The translations under genes and the position numbers were made by a program. A stretch of 64,000 nucleotides of DNA from an uncultured Muribaculaceae bacterium. Its GTDB lineage: Bacteria; Bacteroidota; Bacteroidia; Bacteroidales; Muribaculaceae. Of the stretch, positions 28,816 through 37,777 are shown in pieces; within the stretch, counting starts at the first letter, position 1; every line of letters starts with the position of its first letter. The notes under the pieces are model-generated. The model was not told where the DNA came from. It did not search any database and saw only the letters and a program-made list of their open reading frames with translations. Where the stretch lies: assembly GCA_910587185.1 (NCBI GenBank), contig CAJULY010000011.1, positions 18,625 through 82,624 on the forward strand, read 5' to 3'.

Positions 28816-30108
28816 TTATTTCTGATTTAGTGCTTTCGTCAAGGCTTCATAGAGCATGAAGCCCTGCACTTTGTAACCTTTGACTGTATGATGTATGCGG
28901 TCGCGCCCATACAGGCCCTCCCCGATCCATTTGTCGGATGCCCTGTAGCCTCCCGCTATTTTATACCAGTCATACACGGGGATGCGGTTGTCTTTTCCAT
29001 ACATGACGATGGCATCTCTTACCGATTTGACATTCCCGTTGATAGCATAACCTTTACGTGACCGGCGCTGACATTCCATAGGAGTGACCAGAAGCATCTC
29101 GGCTGCGGGGTTGTATCGCCTGAGTTCTCTGACCAGTCTGTCTATAGAATCTATCATTCTCGCCGCGTCAAACCGGCCGAAAGCCTCGTTGGTTCCCAAC
29201 GAAATTATGATCAGGTCAGGATGAAGGCGTGAAACCCCTTTACCCATCTCGGGAACCCTGTTATATGACGAATATGTAGCTCCGTTGTTTCCTATCACAT
29301 TATAAAAGATTCCGGGGCGATGACCTGACATGAAGGCTCCGAAAAGCATGAAATTCTGACCGGGAGTGAAGTTTATCGTGACATTTCCAACCGGTCGCGG
29401 AAGAACGATCCCCGTCGATCCGTTAGCATAGTCAACAGTTGGAGATGTAAGTACGGTCCCGTCATCAAGAGTGACGCTGTTTATTTTCATCTCCCCTGAG
29501 TGGAACACCGACAGATCGGTAAAAGTGCTGAAACTGTCTGTCACACGGCTACCGACATTTATCGAGGCCTGTGGCGATGTCGTGGAAAGCGACGCGCCGG
29601 TAAAGCCCATTGTCCGGGGCCAGTGAGCGCTCATGAATTTTAACGGCGACCAATAATTATCGCTCTTGAAATAATAATCCACGGGCTCATTGGTACGGCT
29701 GAGACGAAGGGGTACCACAAGTCCCCTGCCCGCATCTCCGTAATCGAATTGCATCTGTGACCTCACATAACCGGTCGAAATATCTGCCTGAAGATGGCTG
29801 TCTCCGATATGCACGATCGAGAACGGCACCCTCTCATGTTCAGCCAGTCTTTTCTTTAGGCCCGACCAGTCGGCGCCGTTCATATTTATCTCATTTTCCT
29901 TGAGATGGATAAAACGCGGTATTTTGACATCGAAATCCTCGAATTCCCAACCCTCGATGACTACTGAATCTTCCCGAATGCCACTGTCATCATCACCTTC
30001 ATAATCAAGAATATCCTGCTTAGGATACGCAGCAATCTCCTGTATTCCGAAAAACAGAATAAGGACAAATGCAACGGGTAAAATTCTTGTCATTCTCAGG
30101 GAAATCAT
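28816..30108 (-). CDS. Exported SGNH/GDSL-fold hydrolase or acetyltransferase
   Basis: Secreted protein with an N-terminal signal (VAFVLILFFGIQEIAAY, about 12-28), a beta-rich insert and an SGNH catalytic core. Block I is VHIGDSHLQAD near 100. Block III is SLGTNEAF near 304. Block V is DRIHHTVKG near 403, with the catalytic Asp-x-x-His. With the MBOAT gene 24 bp downstream it forms a PatA/PatB- or AlgI/AlgX-like acetylation set. It overlaps the preceding SGNH gene by 4 bp. 430 residues. Confidence 0.82.
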   Translation of the reverse strand: MISLRMTRILPVAFVLILFFGIQEIAAYPKQDILDYEGDDDSGIREDSVVIEGWEFEDFDVKIPRFIHLKENEINMNGADWSGLKKRLAEHERVPFSIVHIGDSHLQADISTGYVRSQMQFDYGDAGRGLVVPLRLSRTNEPVDYYFKSDNYWSPLKFMSAHWPRTMGFTGASLSTTSPQASINVGSRVTDSFSTFTDLSVFHSGEMKINSVTLDDGTVLTSPTVDYANGSTGIVLPRPVGNVTINFTPGQNFMLFGAFMSGHRPGIFYNVIGNNGATYSSYNRVPEMGKGVSRLHPDLIIISLGTNEAFGRFDAARMIDSIDRLVRELRRYNPAAEMLLVTPMECQRRSRKGYAINGNVKSVRDAIVMYGKDNRIPVYDWYKIAGGYRASDKWIGEGLYGRDRIHHTVKGYKVQGFMLYEALTKALNQK

Positions 30109-31544
30109 CGGGCTACGTTGGTCTTTATCGCATTAAAAAGTGGCTCGGCAAGTTTCTTACCTCCTTTGTGAGTCAGATGGATGTAATCTTTGTTAGCCAA
30201 TCCCTGACGCACCCATTCCACAATGGCATCATTGCCGCCCATCGACTCACGCGTATCATAGAAAAGACAGCCGGCTTTTCTGGCGGCGTCACGCTGGGCT
30301 TTGACCATATAAGGCGCCGAAGACATCGAGTGGACTTCCCCTCCTTTCTTCTCGCCGCGGTCACCGATACCCATCATTATGATATCGGCCTGAGGATAGC
30401 AGGCCCGGATATGGCTGATAACATTGACCATTCGATTGGAATATACTGAAAAATCCGTCTGTTTCGGCGACATGGCATTTATTCCGAATTCCAGTATGAT
30501 CAGATCATAATCTATATATCGTGCCATCTGTCTTGAAAGCTCCGGGCTGACCTTATTCAGCGTCAGGCCAGAAAATCCGCGGGAGGACATGCAATCGAGT
30601 GTCACGCCCTTGTTTCCGTACATCCACGTCCCCAGGCCTATGATTCCCGGAGTCGATGTGGAAATCTCTAAATTTCCGGTAGTGCCGGGCACAGATATAC
30701 ACTGAACATCAGGAGAACCCGTGATATTGTGGCTCTCCCATCCTCCATTGCCCGTCTTGACTTTTATGACAGAATTCTGAGGAGAGATAAACAGGAATTT
30801 TGAATTATCCCATGTTGCAAGATGAGGCAAAGTTCCGGTGCCCTTGTATGTCGCTGTCGAATTGTCAGTGGAAACAAAATAATGCTGGGAAAGGCCGGTA
30901 TATCTTTTATCCGCTTTCTTATTGGCGGAAAATTCGGTCCAGCCTTTGCCGCCTTGCTTCACACTGCGGCGAAATCCGGGGAAATCCGAGTGCATATTTA
31001 CAAATCCGACTCCCGAGCCACCGTACTCCGACTGAAGCATCTGACGCAGATCCTGAGTGAAAATATCACCCTCTATATAGCTGTCTCCGATAACTGCGAT
31101 CCGTGTAACTCCACCGGCAGCAAGAGAATGGCGCAACCGCTTAAGTCCTTGTCCGGATGCCGTATAGTCCTCAAGGACCATCTGCGATCCCTGCTTGCTC
31201 GGCTGCACTTCCTTAGCAATGGCCGGAACGTCTTCCTCTTCTGCAGTTACTTTATTTTCAGAACCGTTCGCAGAATCCTTCTGATGGGAACTCTCGCTCA
31301 TCGCTATCTGAAGCTCCGGATCTATATCCTCTGCGCCCGCAAGCCCTATTCCGTCATCGACATCGATTGAATCTGAAACGGAATCAGAGGAATCAACAAT
31401 ATCTCCTATCAGGTTAAAGTCATTTATCTTCCCTTTTGTCCATTTTTCAAAAGGCAGCAATGAAATTCCTGCAAGCAGCGCCACTGCCGTAAAAACAATG
31501 GCAACGACTCTCCAGCCATTATGATTGTTTTTTTCTTCACTCAT
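30105..31544 (-). CDS. Membrane-anchored SGNH-fold protein, paralogue of the downstream gene
   Basis: A single transmembrane helix (VVAIVFTAVALLAGISLL, about 13-30) is followed by an acidic, low-complexity stalk of about 100 residues and a periplasmic SGNH domain. Block I is VIGDSYIEGD near 150. The asparagine block is LEFGINAMSP near 350, and the C-terminal DYIHLTHKGG supplies the Asp/His pair. It resembles its neighbour at 28816, and the two probably arose by duplication; both sit upstream of the MBOAT gene. 479 residues. The start is 6 bp after the menF stop. Confidence 0.8.
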   Translation of the reverse strand: MSEEKNNHNGWRVVAIVFTAVALLAGISLLPFEKWTKGKINDFNLIGDIVDSSDSVSDSIDVDDGIGLAGAEDIDPELQIAMSESSHQKDSANGSENKVTAEEEDVPAIAKEVQPSKQGSQMVLEDYTASGQGLKRLRHSLAAGGVTRIAVIGDSYIEGDIFTQDLRQMLQSEYGGSGVGFVNMHSDFPGFRRSVKQGGKGWTEFSANKKADKRYTGLSQHYFVSTDNSTATYKGTGTLPHLATWDNSKFLFISPQNSVIKVKTGNGGWESHNITGSPDVQCISVPGTTGNLEISTSTPGIIGLGTWMYGNKGVTLDCMSSRGFSGLTLNKVSPELSRQMARYIDYDLIILEFGINAMSPKQTDFSVYSNRMVNVISHIRACYPQADIIMMGIGDRGEKKGGEVHSMSSAPYMVKAQRDAARKAGCLFYDTRESMGGNDAIVEWVRQGLANKDYIHLTHKGGKKLAEPLFNAIKTNVAR

Positions 31545-31550
31545 GTCAGA

Positions 31551-32672
31551 TTATATTCCTAAATTATATCCTACGTTAAGTTCCTTCTCATTCTTCAGGA
31601 TCGCGGTCTGCAACGGCTTGATCTTATTGGCACTCTCCTCCCATTCTTTTGCCGTTTCAGACATATCGTTTATGCCTCCGCCTGCAAAAAGCAAGTACCT
31701 GTATTCATCCGAATCAGGGCACTTTTCAACCTTGCAGCAGCGGAGATTGACATATAACCGGCTGGACGCCTGATCCACAATCCCTATAAAAGCTCCGTAA
31801 CAGGATCTTTTATGGCGCTCCGCCGTCACGATGGTCATATAAGCTTTTTCTTTCGGCCAGCCGCAGACGGCAGGTGTCGGACTCAGCTTCAGGGCGATAT
31901 CGACAGGTTCGATTTTACCCTGTGCTTCAATTCTGTTACACAGATGCTCGATCGCTCCGAACGGCAAATTTTCATTTGGGCCCACCGTCACCGCCATTCC
32001 CGTCTTTTCCAGTGTCCCGACAATATATCTGGTGACAAGTTCATGTTCCTTTCGGTTTTTTTCGTCCCAAAGATTGTCTCCGCGTTTCCTGGTTCCTGCG
32101 AGCGACATGGTCCTGAGAGACTCTTTCCCATAGTCGTAATCGAGGAGCAATTCCGGAGTCGCCACAATCCATAGTCCGACTTCCGGAGTGAAATAGATTG
32201 CCCGAAAGCACTTGGGAAACGAACGAAAATAAATGTCAGCGACCTCAAAAGGATCAGTATCCGCACGCTCTATAATCATTCGCGATATCACGGTCTTACC
32301 TGTTTTGCCGGCGAGTTCACCCGTCACCCGTCCGATGACTTCATCATATTCCCGGAACGACGTAGTTCTTTCATCCGACATTTTCATAACATCCGTCTCG
32401 GTAAAAATGGAACTACCTGACTCATCAGACAGAATCCTTTCGATCGAAAAATCCGCCGGAATACCCTTAGGATTCTGGGATTCTTCAAGTCCGAAAGTAG
32501 AAACCACGAAACAATTCCTGTTATCGTGAAGATCTTCCGTTCTCAGAGTCTTTTCAGCGGCATAGAACCGACTCTCCGTGCTTTCCGGTGTATATACCAC
32601 TGCAAAAGGCCATGATTTAGACAGACATTTCTTTGCCGCCGCAACTATCTTTTCATAAAGAAGTCTCTTCAT
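31551..32672 (-). CDS. menF: Isochorismate synthase (menaquinone entry enzyme)
   Basis: Chorismate-binding enzyme converting chorismate to isochorismate. The conserved C-terminal core shows RTMSLAGTRKRG near 183-194, KEHELVTRYIV near 202, HLCNRIEAQ near 234, LSPTPAVCGWP near 254-264, and YGAFIGIVD near 283. LFAGGGIN with the catalytic region is near 331. 373 residues. Unusually it is not beside menD but sits between rimO and the SGNH genes, 9 bp after rimO, in the ftsY-headed operon. Confidence 0.92.
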   Translation of the reverse strand: MKRLLYEKIVAAAKKCLSKSWPFAVVYTPESTESRFYAAEKTLRTEDLHDNRNCFVVSTFGLEESQNPKGIPADFSIERILSDESGSSIFTETDVMKMSDERTTSFREYDEVIGRVTGELAGKTGKTVISRMIIERADTDPFEVADIYFRSFPKCFRAIYFTPEVGLWIVATPELLLDYDYGKESLRTMSLAGTRKRGDNLWDEKNRKEHELVTRYIVGTLEKTGMAVTVGPNENLPFGAIEHLCNRIEAQGKIEPVDIALKLSPTPAVCGWPKEKAYMTIVTAERHKRSCYGAFIGIVDQASSRLYVNLRCCKVEKCPDSDEYRYLLFAGGGINDMSETAKEWEESANKIKPLQTAILKNEKELNVGYNLGI

Positions 32673-32681
32673 CGTTAACTT

Positions 32682-33989
32682 TCAGCTATTTGTCGCCACA
32701 CGCCCCGTAAGTTCAAATGGGTAGGCGCCGGTAATTTCGACATCATAGAATTGACCGGGTGTCAGAGGAATATCTTTGGTAATCAATACCTCAGGATCAA
32801 CCTCAGGAGAATCGAACTCAGTTCTGCCATAGTAGAATTCATCATCCTCTCTGTCCACTATGACCCTGAAAATCCTGCCGATCTTGGCTTCCTGGATTTC
32901 CAGCGATATCTCTTCCTGAACAGCCATAAGTTTGTCAAGACGTTTCTGTTTCACTTCTGGAGGAATCTCGTCTCTAAAATTCCGCGCGGCAGATGTATCT
33001 TCTTCCTCACAGTAGGCGAAGGCACCAAGCCGCTCAAACTTCTGTTCCTTCACAAAATCAATAAGTTCATCAAACTCCTTGTCACCTTCTCCGGGGAAAC
33101 CGACCATGAGAGTCGTGCGGATATGTATCCCCGGCACTTTTTCTCTTATGGTTTTCAACAGTTCACGCGTCTCTTTTCCGGTGATATGGCGCCGCATGTT
33201 GGAAAGCACGTTATCCGATATATGCTGCAAGGCAATGTCAAGATAGCGGCAAACGTTTTTGTGACGGGCCATCACATCCAGTAGCTCTAAAGGGAAATCC
33301 GCAGGATAGGCATAATGGAGCCTGATCCATCTTACACCTTCGGTCTCAGCAATTGCTTCGACCAGATCGGCAATTCTACGTTTCCCATACAGGTCAATTC
33401 CATAACCCGTTAGTTCCTGGGCAATGACATTGAACTCCTTCACGCCCCGGGACACGAGCATCTTCACCTCACCGACTATCTCTTCGATCGGTCGGGAGCG
33501 GAAACGGCCTGTGATGAGGGGGATGGCACAGAACGCACAGAATCTGTTGCAGCCCTCAGCAATTTTGAGATAGGCATGGTGAGGAGGGGTGGTCACGATT
33601 CTGTCATATTTCTCACCCGATGGATTTTTAAGGGTTATTTCCCTGACAATATCCGGCCAGTCGGTTTTTCCGAACCATTTGTCAACCTCCTCTATCTCCT
33701 TCGGCAGTTCTGCCCTGTAGCGCTGAGAAAGGCATCCCATGACGAAAATCTCCTGCACATAACCCTCTCTCTTAGCCTCGACCCATTCGAGAATTGTATT
33801 GATGGATTCCTCTTTCGCATCGCCGATGAATCCACATGTATTGATTATGACAATATCCGGGCGGCTCTCTGCCGATTGTTCGAAAAAAGTCTCACAACCC
33901 ACATTGTCAAGCATACGCATCAGGCGCTCAGCATCAATCAGATTCTTGGAACAGCCGAGCGATATCACATTTACTGTCTTTTTCGACAT
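32682..33989 (-). CDS. rimO: Ribosomal protein S12 methylthiotransferase
   Basis: Radical-SAM enzyme that methylthiolates an aspartate of ribosomal protein S12. The N-terminal cluster cysteines are C13, C52 and C86, and the radical-SAM triad is C147-x3-C151-x2-C154 in GCNRFCAFC. A C-terminal TRAM domain ends the protein. The frame is open to 34124, but I chose the ATG at 33989 (435 residues, MSKKTVNVISLGCSKN), because this is the family start and the extension would lie inside ftsY. It follows ftsY by 16 bp. Confidence 0.95.
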   Translation of the reverse strand: MSKKTVNVISLGCSKNLIDAERLMRMLDNVGCETFFEQSAESRPDIVIINTCGFIGDAKEESINTILEWVEAKREGYVQEIFVMGCLSQRYRAELPKEIEEVDKWFGKTDWPDIVREITLKNPSGEKYDRIVTTPPHHAYLKIAEGCNRFCAFCAIPLITGRFRSRPIEEIVGEVKMLVSRGVKEFNVIAQELTGYGIDLYGKRRIADLVEAIAETEGVRWIRLHYAYPADFPLELLDVMARHKNVCRYLDIALQHISDNVLSNMRRHITGKETRELLKTIREKVPGIHIRTTLMVGFPGEGDKEFDELIDFVKEQKFERLGAFAYCEEEDTSAARNFRDEIPPEVKQKRLDKLMAVQEEISLEIQEAKIGRIFRVIVDREDDEFYYGRTEFDSPEVDPEVLITKDIPLTPGQFYDVEITGAYPFELTGRVATNS

Positions 33990-34005
33990 AGGGACGTGTC
34001 TTCTT

Positions 34006-34968
34006 TTATCTTTTCCCGAACAGCGATTCAACGAATTCTTTTTTGTCAAACACCTGCAGATCATCGATCTTCTCACCCAAGCCGATGTATTTGACAGGAA
34101 TCTTGAACTGATCACTGATTCCAATCACAACACCGCCTTTAGCGGTTCCGTCGAGTTTCGTTATTGCCAGCTCGTTTACCTGAGTCGCGGCGACAAACTG
34201 TTTTGCCTGTTCAAATGCGTTTTGTCCGGTGCTTCCGTCAAGAACAAGAAGGACTTCATGAGGCGCACCGGGAACGACTTTCTGCATCACCTTGCGGATT
34301 TTTGTAAGTTCGTCCATGAGGCCTTTCTTATTGTGAAGACGTCCGGCGGTATCTATGAGCACGACATCCGCTCCTGAGGCCTTGGCGCTTTGCAATGTGT
34401 CAAAAGCGACGGAGGCTGGATCAGATCCCAACTGCTGTTTGACGATGGGGACTCCGGCGCGGTTAGCCCATTCATCAAGCTGCTCTATGGCAGCGGCGCG
34501 GAATGTATCGGCGGCGCCGAGCACAACCTTGTTCCCGGCTTTCTTGAATTGAGCCGCAAGCTTTCCTATTGTCGTGGTCTTTCCGACGCCATTCACACCG
34601 ACAACCATGATGACATGCGGCTTTTCACGACCATCGGTATTGAAATCCTCATTTTCGAGACCGTTGTCTGATTCCGCAAGGAGATCGGTTATCTCTTCCA
34701 CAAGCCAGTCATTCAGCTCGGAAGTGGAGACATATTTGTCGCGGGCAACACGCTTCTGAAGTCGTTCTATTATTTTCAGAGTCGTGTCGATACCCATGTC
34801 GGATGTTATGAATATCTCTTCCAGGTTATCGAGAAAATCGTCATCAATGACCTTTTTACCGACCAAAGCTCTGGAGATTTTGTCGAAAACTCCTCGCTTC
34901 GTACGTTCCAGACCCTTATCTAAAGTTTCCTTCTTTTCCTTAGAAAATATCTTTTTGAAAATACCCAT
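34006..34968 (-). CDS. ftsY: Signal recognition particle receptor FtsY
   Basis: SRP-GTPase that docks ribosome-SRP complexes at the membrane. The helical N-domain (residues 1-100) is followed by the G-domain, with P-loop GVNGVGKTTTIGK near 124-136, DTFRAAAIEQL near 158, DTAGRLHNK near 204, TKLDGTAKGG near 269, and GLGEKIDDLQVF near 296. 320 residues, lacking the long acidic N-terminal extension of the E. coli form, as usual in Bacteroidota. It heads the rimO-menF-SGNH-SGNH-MBOAT operon. Confidence 0.96.
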   Translation of the reverse strand: MGIFKKIFSKEKKETLDKGLERTKRGVFDKISRALVGKKVIDDDFLDNLEEIFITSDMGIDTTLKIIERLQKRVARDKYVSTSELNDWLVEEITDLLAESDNGLENEDFNTDGREKPHVIMVVGVNGVGKTTTIGKLAAQFKKAGNKVVLGAADTFRAAAIEQLDEWANRAGVPIVKQQLGSDPASVAFDTLQSAKASGADVVLIDTAGRLHNKKGLMDELTKIRKVMQKVVPGAPHEVLLVLDGSTGQNAFEQAKQFVAATQVNELAITKLDGTAKGGVVIGISDQFKIPVKYIGLGEKIDDLQVFDKKEFVESLFGKR

Positions 34969-35049
34969 TTGTCAAGAGTTTGAATGAGAATACAAAAGTA
35001 CTCATTTTTTTTGAATATCTCTCAATGAACCGATTCTTAAAATTCCGAC

Positions 35050-35080
35050 AAAGAAAACAGCCCCGGCTATTGTCGAGGCT
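35050..35080 (-). terminator. Intrinsic terminator of the 57-residue small gene
   Basis: On the minus strand, AGCCTCG (complement 35074-35080) pairs with CGGGGCT (complement 35059-35065) across an 8-nt loop, with one T-G pair. It is followed by GTTTTCTTTG. It lies just after the stop of the small gene at 35089, separating it from ftsY. Confidence 0.6.
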
Positions 35081-35088
35081 GATAGGTT

Positions 35089-35262
35089 TCATTCATCATT
35101 GTTTCGGGGATTGTTGTTCAGTATCTTCGTATATCCTTTTTCGAGTTTCTCTCCGGATTTATTGTCATCGCCTTGATTTATCGCAACTCCCGAATAATTC
35201 TGTGAGGCTTTGTCCACATCGATTTTCTGCGAACAGCAGCATTTTTTCTTTTTCTCTTCCAT
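35089..35262 (-). CDS. Small charged protein with a CCC motif, unknown function
   Basis: A 57-residue frame reading MEEKKKKCCCSQK at the start, then a hydrophilic Asn/Lys/Asp-rich tail ending NNNPRNNDE. It has no signal peptide or membrane segment. An own terminator directly follows its stop, and it lies 55 bp downstream of engB, both of which argue for real expression. The run of three cysteines after a lysine cluster could bind metal. I do not recognise a family; it could be a chance frame, but the codon pattern and terminator favour a gene. Confidence 0.5.
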   Translation of the reverse strand: MEEKKKKCCCSQKIDVDKASQNYSGVAINQGDDNKSGEKLEKGYTKILNNNPRNNDE

Positions 35263-35317
35263 AATAAGTTGATTTTACGTATTACTATTTCAATAACACC
35301 AGATCAACCGAGTTTGT

Positions 35318-35920
35318 TTATTCGAGAGGTAATTTGTTAAGTTGTGAAATATAGTCGAGAATATTTTCTCTTCCCTCTCCCGAAACTGAGGAAGTCTTAA
35401 AGACAGGCGGCAGTTCCTCCCATTCCTCCAGCAACGCGGAACAATAGGCTTCGATATTCCGCTTACATGCTTCTTTCCCGAGTTTGTCGGTTTTAGTGAA
35501 CACGATACTGAAAGGTATTCCGTTCTCGCCGAGCCAACGGAAGAAATCCATGTCGATCTTCTGCGGTTCGTGGCGTGAATCGATCAGCACGAACAGATTG
35601 GTCATCTGCTGCCTATGCAGGATATAACCTTCAATTATATCCTGAAGCTTCTTGCGGCTTTCAAGGCCCCTGCGCGCATAGCCATATCCGGGGAGATCGA
35701 CGATGTACCAATCGTCATTCACGAGAAAATGGTTGATGAGCATGGTCTTGCCGGGAGTAGCCGAAGTCATCGCCAGGCCTTTGCGGCCGGTCAGCATGTT
35801 GATCAGTGAGGATTTCCCCACGTTTGACCGTCCGATGAAAGCATATTCGTGTCTGCTTCCATCAGGACATTTCCTTACGTCTGTGTTGCTTATTACAAAG
35901 CGTGCGCTATTTATAATCAT
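35318..35920 (-). CDS. engB: Ribosome biogenesis GTPase EngB/YsxC
   Basis: Essential GTPase in large-subunit ribosome assembly. The G1 loop is IGRSNVGKSSLIN near 29-41, the G3 motif DLPGYGYA near 75-82, and G4 TKTDKL near 138-143. 200 residues is standard. The start lies directly downstream (in transcription) of rnpB, separated by only about 15 bp from the RNase P RNA 3' end. Confidence 0.95.
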   Translation of the reverse strand: MIINSARFVISNTDVRKCPDGSRHEYAFIGRSNVGKSSLINMLTGRKGLAMTSATPGKTMLINHFLVNDDWYIVDLPGYGYARRGLESRKKLQDIIEGYILHRQQMTNLFVLIDSRHEPQKIDMDFFRWLGENGIPFSIVFTKTDKLGKEACKRNIEAYCSALLEEWEELPPVFKTSSVSGEGRENILDYISQLNKLPLE

Positions 35921-35934
35921 AATCGAATAAAAAA

Positions 35935-36320
35935 GACAGCCGGACGATAAGCCGGGTTATGTCGTCAATACTGAAAGCCGTTTTACGACCGACAGCTTGA
36001 GTTTCGTCATTTATCTGAGCTGGCCGTTGCCGGTCAGCTTTAGCAGCCTACCCCCCGGCAATGGGCGAGCAACCCTTGAATGCCGGTGTACTTGGCCTTG
36101 CAACCCATAAGGTGTGCGGCACAACATATCGCTATGCTGTCCGGTGAGCTCTTACCTCGCCTTTTCACCCTTACCCGGAGCTTTGATACTGCCGGGCGGT
36201 TGTTTTCTGTCACACTACTCTACCGTTACCGATAGCTTCCCGTTAAGAAATATGGCGCTCTGCGTTGCCCGGACTTTCCTCACACTGCCAGATGCAGTGA
36301 GCGACGAAATGTCCGGCTGT
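35935..36320 (-). ncRNA. rnpB: RNase P RNA, bacterial type A
   Basis: Catalytic RNA of the tRNA 5'-maturation enzyme. Minus-strand landmarks: paired ends forming P1 (GACAGCCGGAC at the 5' side, GTCCGGCTGTC at the 3' side), the conserved GAGGAAAGTCCGGGC segment, GTGTGACAGAAA, the universally conserved GGTGAAAAGGCGAGGTAAGA with GCTCACCGG, and the terminal ATAACCCGGCTTATCG. Length about 386 nt is normal. The P1 helix is followed by a run of six T, which would serve as terminator. A full promoter lies at the 5' end. Confidence 0.96.
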
Positions 36321-36325
36321 CGGTG

Positions 36326-36356
36326 CAAAATTAGCTCATTTAATCTTTCTGACAAA
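36326..36356 (-). promoter_or_regulatory. Promoter of rnpB
   Basis: On the minus strand TTTG (complement 36353-36356) and TAATTTTG (complement 36326-36333) are 19 bp apart, a good Bacteroidota promoter. The predicted start about 6 nt downstream coincides with the RNase P RNA 5' end. Confidence 0.78.
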
Positions 36357-36384
36357 ATTTCGACCGACCTATTTGCCGATACAT

Positions 36385-37677
36385 TCAGATCTCACCCCAG
36401 CGCTCACGCAGCGGCCAACGTGAAGTGTGAAGCAACATTCTCAGGGATGTTCCATAGCTGAAATATGACCATGTCCAGTCGATAAGGACGCTGATCTTGT
36501 TTCTCATGCCGAGAATGGACAGGAGATGGATGAACATCCAGCAGAGCCAAGCGGCAAAACCGGAGATATGCACCTTGCCGAGATCCGCAACCGCCATGTT
36601 GCGCCCGACTGTAGCCATAGTTCCTTTGTCATTGTATTCAAATGCCTCGGTAAATTCGTCTTTGTTCAGTTGACGCGCGAGGAGCCTCCCTTGCTGAATG
36701 GCGACTTGCGCCAGCTGCGGATGGCCTTTGGGATATTTCTCCGTCTCCATCAGGCTCATGTCGCCTATGGCATAGACATTTTCCGTATCCTTCACACGAT
36801 TATAGCAATCGACCTTGAAACGATAGCCGCGCCCCATAAAGCCCTCCTCAACATTTTCAACGGCTATTGGCTGCCCGGTGACTCCGGCAGTCCAGATAAC
36901 CATTCCGGAATATATTTGCGAGCCGTCAGAAAGTGTGACTATATTCTTATCATATCGGGTCATCAGATTTTTCAATCTGACATCTACCATAAGCTTCTCA
37001 AGATAACGCACCGCCTCGTTCTGAGATCTGGCACTCATGGCTCCAAGCAATTTGTCGGAACCTTCAAGAAGGACGATACTGAGATCCTCCTGCCTGATTG
37101 TCGGGTACTCGCGCGGAATTATGAACCGTTTCAATTCTCCGAGCGCACCGGCGACCTCAACTCCTGCAGGTCCACCGCCGATAACGACGAAACTCAACAG
37201 CTTCTTTTTAGCTTCTTCATCCGTCTCTATGGAGGCACGTTCAAGGCGATCAAGGATTTCATCTCTCATTCTCATAGCCTGAGCCGTACTCTTGAGAGTA
37301 TATACATATTTTTTCAGATCGTCATTTCCAAAAAAATTATTTGTCGTGCCTGCGGCTATGACAAGTCTGTCGTAACTGATGGTCTCATATTGAGTGGTCA
37401 CCGTCTTGTTTTTAAAATCCACCTTTTCGACTTCGCCAAGATGAAAATCAATTCCTTTGGCCTTTCCGCGCCTTATTTCGCGACGAAACGGAAAACTTAT
37501 ACTTCCCGGTTCCAGACCACTTGACGCTATCTGATAGAAAAGCGGCGGAAAACTGTGGAAATTATTCCTATCGACCAAGGTGACGTCGAAACGTTTCTTG
37601 TCGATATGTTTGATAAAATTAAGGCCGGCAAAACCGCCTCCTATGACAACTATCTTCTCTCTTTCGTTCTGGGGCAT
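36385..37677 (-). CDS. ndh: Type II NADH dehydrogenase / NAD(P)-FAD oxidoreductase
   Basis: Single-subunit flavoprotein that passes electrons from NADH to menaquinone without proton pumping. The FAD-binding motif is VIGGGFAGLNF near residues 11-21, and the second nucleotide-binding motif is VIGGGPAGVEVAGAL near 169-183. NVYAIGDMSLME near 309 closes the FAD site. The C-terminus has an amphipathic, aromatic-rich region expected to attach to the membrane. 430 residues. It stands alone upstream of rnpB. Related sulfide:quinone oxidoreductases are less likely given the sequence pattern. Confidence 0.88.
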   Translation of the reverse strand: MPQNEREKIVVIGGGFAGLNFIKHIDKKRFDVTLVDRNNFHSFPPLFYQIASSGLEPGSISFPFRREIRRGKAKGIDFHLGEVEKVDFKNKTVTTQYETISYDRLVIAAGTTNNFFGNDDLKKYVYTLKSTAQAMRMRDEILDRLERASIETDEEAKKKLLSFVVIGGGPAGVEVAGALGELKRFIIPREYPTIRQEDLSIVLLEGSDKLLGAMSARSQNEAVRYLEKLMVDVRLKNLMTRYDKNIVTLSDGSQIYSGMVIWTAGVTGQPIAVENVEEGFMGRGYRFKVDCYNRVKDTENVYAIGDMSLMETEKYPKGHPQLAQVAIQQGRLLARQLNKDEFTEAFEYNDKGTMATVGRNMAVADLGKVHISGFAAWLCWMFIHLLSILGMRNKISVLIDWTWSYFSYGTSLRMLLHTSRWPLRERWGEI

Positions 37678-37777
37678 CTCTTCAGTAATATTGTTTTATA
37701 TTAATCCGAATTAACAAATTTCATTAGTCAAATGCAAAGATAGTGCATGAAAGCCGTAATCACAAGAACATGCCTTA

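Noticed and set aside
33990..34124. N-terminal extension of rimO
   Set aside because: It lies inside the ftsY coding region, and the family start MSKKTVNVISLGCSKN is at 33989.
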